Below, piece after piece: positions 1 through 5,273 of a stretch of DNA of 5,273 bases. The first letter of the stretch is position 1. Each line of letters opens with the position of its first letter. Position numbers and translations under genes: made by a program. Source of the DNA: Elusimicrobiota bacterium (GTDB taxonomy: Bacteria; Elusimicrobiota; Elusimicrobia; UBA1565; UBA9628); assembly GCA_023249695.1 (NCBI GenBank), contig JAHFCD010000210.1:1-5273 (forward strand), read 5' to 3'. The notes below the pieces were generated by a model. The model was given only the letters and a program-made list of their open reading frames with translations, did not search any database and was not told the origin of the DNA.

Positions 1-49
1 GATATCCGTCGGCGAGGGTGCCATCCAATACGACGCGAGAAACGCGCAT
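1..49 (-). CDS. Possible start of a further operon gene, partial, unknown function
   Basis: A minus-strand ATG at 49-47 opens a frame that continues to the window edge without a stop, giving 16 codons (MRVSRVVLDGTLADGY). It starts 24 bases after the stop codon of the emrB-type gene on the same strand. A GGAG lies 10 bases before the ATG and a GGAA lies 3 bases before it, so a ribosome site is plausible. The gap shows no terminator-like hairpin with a T run, so transcription could read through. The residues look like an ordinary basic N-terminus followed by a short beta strand, with no signal peptide or recognisable motif. The piece is too short to assign a family, and it could be a chance open frame. 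Confidence 0.4.
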   Translation of the reverse strand, partial: MRVSRVVLDGTLADGY

Positions 50-73
50 TGCTTCCGCACTCCGGGCCCTTCT

Positions 74-1645
74 TTATTCAATCATCACGTGGCCGGACGG
101 CGCCCGGCCTTTGCGGAGGATCCAGGCCAGGGGAAAGCAGGCGAGGCAGATCAGCGCCATCCAGCGGAAGGCGTCCATGAAAGAGAGCAAGGTCGCCTGG
201 CGCACGAGCGCGGCGTAGACCGCGCCGAAAGCCGCGCGTTGCGCCATCTGGGGAGACAAGCCGTGGAGAGCGCCGCGCACGCGCTCGGTGTATTGATGGA
301 AAGCTGGGTCGTAAGGCGTCAGGTGCGAGGAAAGGATCGCCTGGTGCGACTGCGCGGACCGCGACTGCATCGCGATCATCACCGAGATGCCGACGCTGGC
401 CCCCAGGTTGCGAAGCAAGGCGTACAAGCCGGTCGCCTGCTGGATCTGGTCCTGGCGGAGAGTCGACACGGCCAAGGTCGTGAGAGGGACGAAGATGAAG
501 CCCATGCAGAATCCGCTCATGACGAGCGGCCAGGAGATGTGCGAAGGGCTGATGTCGAGGTTGAGCAGGCTCAGCAGGTAGGTCGAGCAGCCCAGTCCTA
601 TGAAGCCGAGCGACATGATGAGGCGGTTGTCGACCTTCTTGACGATGCGTCCGACCGTGATCATCGACAGGAAGGAGCCGATGCCGCGCGGCGTCATCGC
701 CAGGCCCGAGTCGTAGGCGGTATAGCCGAGCAGCGCCTGCATGAAGATCGGCAGCAGAGCCGTCGAGCCGTACAGCACGGCGCCCAGGATCGAGATCAGG
801 ACAGTCGCGGTCGCGAAGTTGCGGTTCTTCAGGAGGCGGAGGTTCAGGATGGGATGAGGATCACGCAGTTCCCAGAAGACGAATACCGCCAGCGCGAGGA
901 CGGAGGCCGCGGTCGCCCAGCAGATCCAGGCCGAGCCGAACCAGTCGGACTGCTGGCCTTTATCGAGGACGATCTGTAGGAGGCCGATACCCAGGGCCAT
1001 GAGGCCGAAGCCGATGTAGTCGATCGAGGCCTTCATGTTGCGCACGATCCACGGCGGGTCCTCGACGAAGGCCTGCTGCATGAACAGGCCCAGGGCGCCG
1101 ATCGGCAGGTTGATGTAGAAGATCCAGCGCCAGGAGAAGTTGTCGGTGATCCAGCCGCCGAGCGTCGGGCCGATGATCGGCATCACGACGATGCCCATGC
1201 CGTAGGCGGCCATCGCGACGCCGCGCTCCTCGGGGGGGAAGCATTCGAGCATGATCGCCTGGGCGAGAGGCTGAAGACCGCCGCCGCCGATGCCCTGGAG
1301 CACGCGCGCGAAGATGAGCTGGGGCAGGGACTGAGCCATCCCGCACAGCGCCGAAGAGATGATGAACAGAGCGACGGAGAAGGTCAGGTAGCGCTTGCGG
1401 CCGAAGAACGTGGAGAGCCAGGCGGACGCGGAGAGGACGATCGCGTTGGCGACGAGGTAGCTCGTCAGCACCCAGGTCGCCTCCTCGGTGGAGGCGGAGA
1501 GGTTGCCCGCGATGTGGGGCAGGGACACGTTGGCGATCGAGGTGTCGAGCACCTCCATCGAGGTCGCGAGCATGACCGAGATCGTGACCAGCCACGGCGA
1601 GTGCCTCGGCTTCCAGTGCGCGGCGGCGGGCGCCGCAGAGCTCAC
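74..1645 (-). CDS. emrB: DHA2-family MFS multidrug efflux transporter, EmrB type
   Basis: Inner-membrane, proton-driven drug exporter of the 14-helix DHA2 branch of the major facilitator superfamily, the engine of the tripartite pump. The 523 residues match EmrB length (about 510). Visible family marks: LDTSIANVSLP in helix 1 (L33-P43, with D34); FGRKR in the motif A loop (about 75-85), where the usual Asp is Thr79 (E. coli EmrB also lacks this Asp); Arg114 in FARVLQG (motif B); the antiporter motif C region GMGIVVMPIIGPTLGG (149-164); then FSWRWIFYINLPIG (170-183). LQIVLDKGQQSDWF (223-236) and WELRDPHPILNLRLLK (258-273) are typical of EmrB relatives. A long extracytoplasmic loop precedes the last helix (about 494-511). 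The start is GTG, overlapping the adaptor stop by 4 bases; this keeps a short basic tail before helix 1. No strong ribosome site is visible, so translational coupling is likely. The substrate cannot be told from sequence. Confidence 0.95.
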   Translation of the reverse strand: MSSAAPAAAHWKPRHSPWLVTISVMLATSMEVLDTSIANVSLPHIAGNLSASTEEATWVLTSYLVANAIVLSASAWLSTFFGRKRYLTFSVALFIISSALCGMAQSLPQLIFARVLQGIGGGGLQPLAQAIMLECFPPEERGVAMAAYGMGIVVMPIIGPTLGGWITDNFSWRWIFYINLPIGALGLFMQQAFVEDPPWIVRNMKASIDYIGFGLMALGIGLLQIVLDKGQQSDWFGSAWICWATAASVLALAVFVFWELRDPHPILNLRLLKNRNFATATVLISILGAVLYGSTALLPIFMQALLGYTAYDSGLAMTPRGIGSFLSMITVGRIVKKVDNRLIMSLGFIGLGCSTYLLSLLNLDISPSHISWPLVMSGFCMGFIFVPLTTLAVSTLRQDQIQQATGLYALLRNLGASVGISVMIAMQSRSAQSHQAILSSHLTPYDPAFHQYTERVRGALHGLSPQMAQRAAFGAVYAALVRQATLLSFMDAFRWMALICLACFPLAWILRKGRAPSGHVMIE

Positions 1646-2568
1646 CGCAGGCTCACGGTCGCCTCGACGGACATTCCCGGAGAGAGCGCTCGACCCTCGC
1701 CGGGCGTCTCATCGAACACGATCTTGACCGGCACGCGCTGGACGACCTTCACGAAGTTTCCGGTCGCGTTCTCGGCCGGCAGAAGGCTGAAGCGCGCGCC
1801 GGTGCCGGCCTGGATGCTGTCGACGTGGCCGTGCAGGCGCCGTCCGGGAAAGGCGTCGACCTTGATCTCCGCGCTCTGCCCGGGGTGCATGCGGGCGAGC
1901 TGGGTCTCCTTGAAGTTCGCGACGACCCAGACCTCGTCCGGGACGAGCGCCATCATGGACTGGCCGATCGAGACGTAGGCGCCGGTCTCGACGGACTTGC
2001 GCGTCACGCGGCCCGCCACCGGCGCGATGACGCGGGCGTAGGTGAGGTCGAGCTCGGCTTGCGCCAGCGCGGCCTCGGATTGGGCCGCATCCGCCCGCGC
2101 GCCGTCGGCGGCGGCTTGGGCGTGCTCGAGATCCTGCTTCGACGCCTCGTCCTTTTCGAAGAGAGCCTTGGCGCGCTTGAGATCGCCGTCGGCCTTCGCG
2201 GCCCCGGCGCGGTCGGAGGCGACCTTGGCCCGGGCCTTGGCGAGGCGGTTCTTGAGGTCCCGTGAATCGAGCTCGAACAGGAGCGCGCCGGCCTCGACGC
2301 GTTGATTGTCCGAAACGAGCACCCGCTCGACGTGCCCTTCGACCTTCGCGCTGACCGGGACCACGTGCGCCTCGATCGCGGCGTCGTCGGTGGAGGCGGA
2401 GGGGGGGCTGAACAGAAAGTAGCCGCCGAGCGCGAGCAGGATGACCGCGCCGCCGCCGGCGGCGCCCCATTTCCAGCGCTCCGCGCCCTGCGGCCCGCCA
2501 TGAGCGCGTCGCGTCCCGACCGCGTCCACCGTCGTCGTTTCCTTCTCCATAACGCCTCCCTGATTCAT
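1642..2568 (-). CDS. emrA: HlyD/EmrA-family periplasmic adaptor (membrane fusion) protein
   Basis: Adaptor that links the EmrB-type transporter to the outer-membrane channel across the periplasm. It has a cytoplasmic tail, one membrane helix (about 36-53), a first half lipoyl domain (about 66-101), an Ala/Lys/Glu-rich coiled-coil hairpin (about 102-176), a second half lipoyl domain opened by LTYARVIAPVAGRV (175-188), and a beta-barrel region (about 213-282) ending in the EmrA signature ARFSLLPAENATGNFVKVVQ. At 308 residues it is shorter than E. coli EmrA (390), and the missing length is mostly in the hairpin. The ATG at 2568 overlaps the channel gene stop as ATGA, with GGAG 10 bases upstream. 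A second in-frame ATG at 2550 (Met7) follows GGGAGG by 4 bases and is a serious alternative. Either start keeps the membrane helix. A C7 tract (coding strand) lies just after that helix. Confidence 0.95.
   Translation of the reverse strand: MNQGGVMEKETTTVDAVGTRRAHGGPQGAERWKWGAAGGGAVILLALGGYFLFSPPSASTDDAAIEAHVVPVSAKVEGHVERVLVSDNQRVEAGALLFELDSRDLKNRLAKARAKVASDRAGAAKADGDLKRAKALFEKDEASKQDLEHAQAAADGARADAAQSEAALAQAELDLTYARVIAPVAGRVTRKSVETGAYVSIGQSMMALVPDEVWVVANFKETQLARMHPGQSAEIKVDAFPGRRLHGHVDSIQAGTGARFSLLPAENATGNFVKVVQRVPVKIVFDETPGEGRALSPGMSVEATVSLR
2555..2560 (-). promoter_or_regulatory. Strong Shine-Dalgarno (GGGAGG) before internal Met7 of the adaptor gene
   Basis: GGGAGG on the minus strand lies 4 bases before the in-frame ATG at 2550-2548. 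The upstream ATG at 2568 has only GGAG at 10 bases. This bears on which start the adaptor uses: the first favours stop/start coupling with the channel gene, the second favours independent initiation. Both may be used. Confidence 0.45.
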
Positions 2569-3866
2569 AGCGAGAATTCTCCGGCGCGGCCGAGCGCGGA
2601 CGCGTAATTGACGCGAGACGAATGATACCGGGCCAACGCCGAGACCTGGGCGCTTCGCGCGCGCGCGAGTTGCGCCTGAGCCTCGACGACTTCGATGGCC
2701 GTCCCGAGTCCGGCCCCGTAGCGATCCTGGGCCATCGCGAGCTCCCGCTCTCCGAGGCTCAAAGACAGCTCGGTCGCGCGTTCTTCCTCGGCGGCCTCGG
2801 AGAGCCGCTCGATGGAGAGGCGCACGTCGAGCTCCACCTGCTGGCGCACGTCGGCCAGGCTCGCGAGAGCCTCGCGCCGCCTCGACTCAGCCTCCTCCTG
2901 CCGGCCCTTGAGCATGCCGCCGCTGAACAGCGGCACGGCGAGCGCGGCTCCGACGGCCCCGACGTTCTTCGAGTCCGACGGCTGAGCGCCGCTCCTCGCG
3001 TAGTCGCCGGTTAACAGGATGGACGGAGCGCGGTCGCCGAAGGCGGCCTTGGCCGCGAGCTCCGCGCCGGAGGCGCGTTCCTCGGCCGCCGCGATCTCGG
3101 CGCGACCGCCGAGAGCGGCGGAAAGCGAGGCGGCGACCTCGGGCGGAGTCGAAGAGACGACGCTGAAGTCGTCCGCCAGCGACAGCTCCCGATCGAGCGG
3201 CCAGCCGGCGACGCGCTTGAGGATGAGCAGGGCCTCGCGCTCGGAAACCTGGGCGCGCAGCAAGGCCGCGTCCGCGTCGGCGGCGCGGGCCTGCGCGCGG
3301 ACGACGTCCACCCCAGTGACCGCTCCGTGTTCCTTCCGGTCGCGGGCAAGCGACAGCAGGCGGTCCGCGACGTCTTTGTCCGCGCTCGATGCGGCCACGG
3401 AGCGCTGGGCGCGCAGCGCCTCCAGGTAGGAGAGGGCGGCGGCGGCGGCGACCTGCTCGCGCGCGGCCTTCTCCTCGGCCCCGGCCGCCCTGGCCGCGGC
3501 GCGGCCGGACTGCGCGCGCCGCCAATCGCCCCAGTCGAAGACCTTCTGGGTCAGCCGCAGGCGCGCGTCGAAGGTATTGAAAGGCCCCAGCAGGGGCGCG
3601 AAACCGGGGAAGTCCAGCCCTTGAGCCGCGAGATTCACCTTATATGTCCGTGATTGCGAGACGCTGGCCGTCAGCCGCGGCAGCAGTTCCGAGGCCGCCT
3701 CAAGAGCCCGCGAGCGCGCCTGCTGCGAGCGCTCGCCGGCGACGACGGACTCTATGCGGCTTCCCGTCGCAGCCTCGACCGCCTCCCGCAGGCGCACCGG
3801 CGTTCCGGCGGCGGCGACGGGGCCCGCGACGACGAGAAACAGCGCGGCAGGCGCGAGAATCCTCAT
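2565..3866 (-). CDS. TolC-family outer-membrane efflux channel protein
   Basis: Outer-membrane factor expected to trimerise into the exit duct for the pump. The 433 residues are close to the usual TolC-family length. A Sec signal peptide is clear: MR, a hydrophobic core (about 3-17), then VAAA with likely cleavage near residue 20. No lipobox Cys is seen, so it is not lipid-anchored like the OprM group. Two outer-membrane efflux repeats follow, roughly 24-215 and 240-430, each long, helical and Ala/Arg/Glu-rich. The second contains VPLFSGG (311-317), the standard strand-to-helix motif of the family, and ends with YGAGLGTAIEVVEAQAQL (383-400), also standard. The start is an ATG overlapping the TetR stop by 4 bases, with AAGGAG 8 bases upstream, an excellent ribosome site. 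Its place first in the pump operon resembles vceC and emrC, so it is probably a dedicated channel rather than the housekeeping TolC. Confidence 0.95.
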   Translation of the reverse strand: MRILAPAALFLVVAGPVAAAGTPVRLREAVEAATGSRIESVVAGERSQQARSRALEAASELLPRLTASVSQSRTYKVNLAAQGLDFPGFAPLLGPFNTFDARLRLTQKVFDWGDWRRAQSGRAAARAAGAEEKAAREQVAAAAALSYLEALRAQRSVAASSADKDVADRLLSLARDRKEHGAVTGVDVVRAQARAADADAALLRAQVSEREALLILKRVAGWPLDRELSLADDFSVVSSTPPEVAASLSAALGGRAEIAAAEERASGAELAAKAAFGDRAPSILLTGDYARSGAQPSDSKNVGAVGAALAVPLFSGGMLKGRQEEAESRRREALASLADVRQQVELDVRLSIERLSEAAEEERATELSLSLGERELAMAQDRYGAGLGTAIEVVEAQAQLARARSAQVSALARYHSSRVNYASALGRAGEFSL

Positions 3867-4498
3867 GACTTTGACTCCTTCAGGTGCTTGCGTCCGGACT
3901 CGGTGATCAACCCCTCGAAGTAGACGCGCACGAAGGTCTCGAAGAGCGGGGAGATGGGCTCTCCCGGGACCCAGCCCGAGACCTCGGGATTGAGCAGGGC
4001 GCTGGTCATGGTCAGATAGAGGCGCACCAAAGTGTCGAGGTCGAGGTCCTTGCGTAGGACCCCTTGCGCGACGCCCTGCTTGAGCAGGTCGAGCATGTGC
4101 TGGCGCACGAAATCGCGCCGGAAAGCCTGGATCTCGGCCCAGACCGCGGGCGCGTTGCGCCGCAGGTCGGTCAGGTATGCTGGCGTCAGGCGCGAGTACA
4201 TGCGTGAGATCGAAGCGAAGGTCTTGCGCGCCCGGCCGAAGAAATCGAGCCGCTCGGCTTTGATGGAGGACAGCTCCTTGCGCCAGGCCTCGTTGCGCAG
4301 TTCGGTCGTTGCGCGCAGCAGATCCAGCTTGTGGGGGAAATGCTCGTAGAGCGTCTTCTTACTCATGCCGAGTTCCCGCGCGAGGTCGTCCATCGTCACG
4401 ATGCTGAAGCCGGCCGATAGGAACTGCTCGAGGGCCGTGGTCACGATGCGCTCGCGCGTCCGAGCCGTCTGCCGCTCCGGCGGCGATGAAGTGGTCAT
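3863..4498 (-). CDS. TetR/AcrR-family transcriptional regulator, first gene of the efflux operon
   Basis: Probable ligand-responsive repressor of its own operon. The 211 residues are normal for TetR. The N-terminal DNA-binding domain spans about 12-62: helix 1 (TRERIVTTALEQFLSAGF) leads to the helix-turn-helix VTMDDLARELGMSKKTLYEHF (34-54), followed by PHKLDLL. The C-terminal part (about 65-205) is the variable helical ligand and dimer domain, which does not identify a ligand. The ATG at 4498 is preceded by AAGGG at 9 bases, and an in-frame TAG a few codons further up rules out a longer start. The gene shares its message with the pump and overlaps the channel gene by 4 bases. A perfect palindrome over the operon -10 box makes autorepression likely. 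It differs clearly from the divergent TetR, especially in the recognition helix (SKKTLYEHF against GKGTVYKHF). Confidence 0.93.
   Translation of the reverse strand: MTTSSPPERQTARTRERIVTTALEQFLSAGFSIVTMDDLARELGMSKKTLYEHFPHKLDLLRATTELRNEAWRKELSSIKAERLDFFGRARKTFASISRMYSRLTPAYLTDLRRNAPAVWAEIQAFRRDFVRQHMLDLLKQGVAQGVLRKDLDLDTLVRLYLTMTSALLNPEVSGWVPGEPISPLFETFVRVYFEGLITESGRKHLKESKS
3875..3880 (-). promoter_or_regulatory. Shine-Dalgarno (AAGGAG) for the channel gene
   Basis: AAGGAG on the minus strand lies inside the last codons of the TetR gene, 8 bases before the channel ATG at 3866. It is the best-spaced ribosome site in the operon. It fixes the channel start and would let the channel be translated more strongly than the repressor from the same message. 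Confidence 0.75.
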
Positions 4499-4507
4499 AT
4501 CTTTGAA

Positions 4508-4512
4508 CCCTT
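4508..4512 (-). promoter_or_regulatory. Ribosome binding site (AAGGG) of the operon-leading TetR gene
   Basis: AAGGG on the minus strand is 9 bases before the ATG at 4498. A better-matching AGGAG at 4521-4517 is 18 bases away, too far for normal use. The moderate site suggests modest repressor synthesis compared with the channel gene downstream. Confidence 0.5.
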
Positions 4513-4529
4513 GAAACTCCTAGAGTGTT

Positions 4530-4543
4530 TATAGTTTACTATA
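4530..4543. promoter_or_regulatory. Candidate TetR operator, 14-base perfect palindrome
   Basis: TATAGT-TT-ACTATA is a perfect inverted repeat of 6-base arms around a 2-base centre, between two divergent TetR genes and centred on the -10 box of the pump operon promoter. TetR-family dimers usually bind palindromes of about 15 bases or more in this position. The symmetry does not extend beyond the 14 bases. Part of its symmetry could reflect AT-rich promoter sequence. Which of the two regulators binds is not visible from sequence. Confidence 0.55.
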
Positions 4544-4561
4544 TCATGCATCCCATGTCAA
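4533..4561 (-). promoter_or_regulatory. Sigma70-type promoter of the TetR-efflux operon
   Basis: Read on the minus strand, a perfect -35 box TTGACA (4561-4556) is followed after 17 bases by TAAACT (4538-4533), a 4-of-6 match to the -10 consensus. Transcription would begin near 4525, leaving a leader of about 25-30 bases before the TetR ATG with the ribosome site inside it. The -10 box lies at the centre of the palindrome at 4530-4543, so a bound repressor would block RNA polymerase. The start point has not been measured. Confidence 0.6.
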
Positions 4562-4583
4562 GGAGCCGCGGCGCGGGCCACGG

Positions 4584-5204
4584 ATGAGCGCCCCGGATCG
4601 AAGGGAAAGGGAGTTCAGGCGCCGCGAAGAGGACATCCTCGCCGCCGCGCTGGCCCTGCTCAGCCGCGACGAGTGGCGATCGGTGACGATCGAACGGATC
4701 GCCGCGAAGGCCGAGATCGGCAAGGGCACGGTCTACAAGCACTTCGCGAGCAAGGATGAGATCTGCGCGAGGCTCGTCGTCGAGTTTCATCGCCGCGTCA
4801 TGGCGGAGATCCGGGCGGTCGATCTCACGAAGCCGCCTCCCGCGGTCGTGGGGGAGACGATGACGGCGTTCTGGCGGGCGCACGCGCGAGAGCCGGAGCG
4901 CAGGCGCCTGGCCCGCCGCTGCCGCCGGAAGGGCTTCCGGCGCGGGATCACCGATAAGGCAAGCCGCGAACTCGCGGAGCTGGACGCCGAACTGGCGTCG
5001 CTTCTCTACGCGGCGCTCGAGCGCGGCGTCCGCGAGGGGCATTTTCTCGACAAGCCGGCGGGGAGCCTGATGATCGGGCTTTACGCGACGCTCATCGGCC
5101 TGATGGAGTTGGAGGGCGGCGAGCGCGCGCGATCCCATCCACCGTCCGACCGCATATATGAGGAAACACGGGACTTCGCGCTGCGGGCCATCTCGCGGCG
5201 ATGA
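4584..5204 (+). CDS. Second, divergent TetR/AcrR-family transcriptional regulator
   Basis: A 206-residue TetR-type regulator transcribed away from the efflux operon. The DNA-binding domain spans about 12-62: an initial helix (REEDILAAALALLSRDEW), then VTIERIAAKAEIGKGTVYKHF (34-54) and ASKDEI, a textbook TetR helix-turn-helix. The C-terminal half is helical with no recognisable ligand type. Residues 102-120 are strikingly basic (11 Arg or Lys in 19). The ATG at 4584 is the only start available in frame after a TAG at 4521-4523. Its ribosome site is poor: AAGGAG (4560-4565) lies 18 bases away and overlaps the -35 box of the opposing promoter. Its own promoter is weak to the eye; TATCAT (4542-4547) could be a -10 box without a good -35. 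It may co-regulate the pump or act elsewhere. Confidence 0.9.
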   Translation: MSAPDRREREFRRREEDILAAALALLSRDEWRSVTIERIAAKAEIGKGTVYKHFASKDEICARLVVEFHRRVMAEIRAVDLTKPPPAVVGETMTAFWRAHAREPERRRLARRCRRKGFRRGITDKASRELAELDAELASLLYAALERGVREGHFLDKPAGSLMIGLYATLIGLMELEGGERARSHPPSDRIYEETRDFALRAISRR

Positions 5205-5238
5205 GCCGCGTCAAAGCTCGCCGCCGCGCGAAGTCCCG
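5169..5238. repeat. 18-base inverted repeat bracketing the stop codon of the second TetR gene
   Basis: The arm at 5169-5186 (CGGGACTTCGCGCTGCGG) and the arm at 5221-5238 (CCGCCGCGCGAAGTCCCG) are reverse complements at 17 of 18 positions; the sole mismatch is T5182 against C5225. The outer 13 bases pair perfectly. The 34-base interior holds a smaller hairpin, CGCGGC (5194-5199) with GCCGCG (5205-5210), whose loop contains the TGA stop. No T run follows either arm, so it is not a classical intrinsic terminator, although it could still end or stabilise the transcript. Confidence 0.75.
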
Positions 5239-5273
5239 CATCCCATCGAGGGACGGGCCGATCAGCGCACGAA

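Noticed and set aside
50..73. GGGCCC palindrome (64-69) after the transporter stop, considered as a terminator
   Set aside because: A 6-base palindrome without a loop or a T run cannot form a terminator hairpin.
89..979. Long plus-strand open frame (296 codons) antisense to the transporter gene
   Set aside because: It mirrors the transporter gene. Its product is an Arg/Asp/Glu/His-rich string with no domain, as expected from antisense frames of GC-rich coding DNA. No ribosome site or context supports it.
1232..1238. G7 run (C7 on the coding strand) in the transporter gene, with a similar run at 2401-2407 in the adaptor gene, considered as phase-variation tracts
   Set aside because: Both encode ordinary Pro codons, seven bases is short for a contingency tract, and such runs are expected in GC-rich coding DNA.
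960..1595. Minus-strand open frame of 211 codons inside the transporter gene in another frame
   Set aside because: Arg/His/Asp-rich, no family features, and fully covered by the well-supported transporter frame.
4502..4516. Imperfect symmetry TTTGAACCCTTGAAA over the leader of the first TetR gene
   Set aside because: The arms have a central G-G mismatch and the symmetry is short; it overlaps the ribosome site and is better read as a chance TTGAA repeat.
4539..5138. Minus-strand open frame of 199 codons opposite the second TetR gene
   Set aside because: The plus-strand frame encodes a clear TetR helix-turn-helix protein. The antisense product has no recognisable domain and would run through the shared promoter region.
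5201..5273. Open frame starting at an ATGA overlap with the second TetR stop and running off the right edge (24 codons, Arg-rich)
   Set aside because: The overlap resembles those in the efflux operon, but there is no Shine-Dalgarno, and the composition is explained by the inverted repeat that spans the same bases. The sequence to the right is needed to decide.
1..5273. Search by eye for CRISPR arrays, tRNA or rRNA genes, insertion sequences and toxin-antitoxin pairs
   Set aside because: No repeat-spacer pattern, tRNA-like cloverleaf, transposase motif or small toxin-antitoxin gene pair was seen; nearly all of the window is accounted for by the five full genes.

Overview
The window is GC-rich and coding-dense. 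It holds one complete tripartite drug-efflux locus of a Gram-negative (diderm) bacterium: an outer-membrane channel gene sits beside an inner-membrane transporter and its periplasmic adaptor. I cannot place the organism more closely from the sequence. Gene order and family content fit many GC-rich proteobacteria and other diderm phyla.

Layout. Four genes run leftward on the minus strand from about 4.5 kb to 0.07 kb: a TetR-family repressor (4498-3863), a TolC-family outer-membrane factor (3866-2565), an EmrA/HlyD-type adaptor (2568-1642) and an EmrB-type DHA2 major facilitator transporter (1645-74). Each junction is a 4-base stop/start overlap, so the repressor and the whole pump are probably translated as one coupled message. 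A fifth reading frame may begin 24 bases after the transporter stop codon and runs off the left edge. On the plus strand, a second, different TetR-family regulator (4584-5204) is transcribed divergently.

Control. The 85-base gap between the two regulators is AT-rich against its surroundings. It carries a good sigma70-type promoter for the pump operon (TTGACA, 17-base spacer, TAAACT). A perfect 14-base palindrome, TATAGT-TT-ACTATA, is centred on the -10 box and is the natural candidate for a TetR operator. The likely logic is autorepression by the first TetR, relieved when a pump substrate binds it. The second TetR could share the site, cross-regulate, or control something else.

How it works. 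By family, the DHA2 transporter would take up a hydrophobic or amphipathic compound from the inner membrane or cytoplasm using the proton gradient. The adaptor would bridge the periplasm and the TolC-like channel would release the compound outside. The order regulator-channel-adaptor-transporter resembles the TetR-controlled vceCAB and the MarR-controlled emrCAB systems.

The right edge has an 18-base inverted repeat with one mismatch that brackets the stop codon of the second TetR gene. This is the clearest structure not explained by genes. The system as a whole is a known type. The less ordinary points are the two regulators, the short adaptor hairpin, the possible extra operon gene and the 3' inverted repeat.
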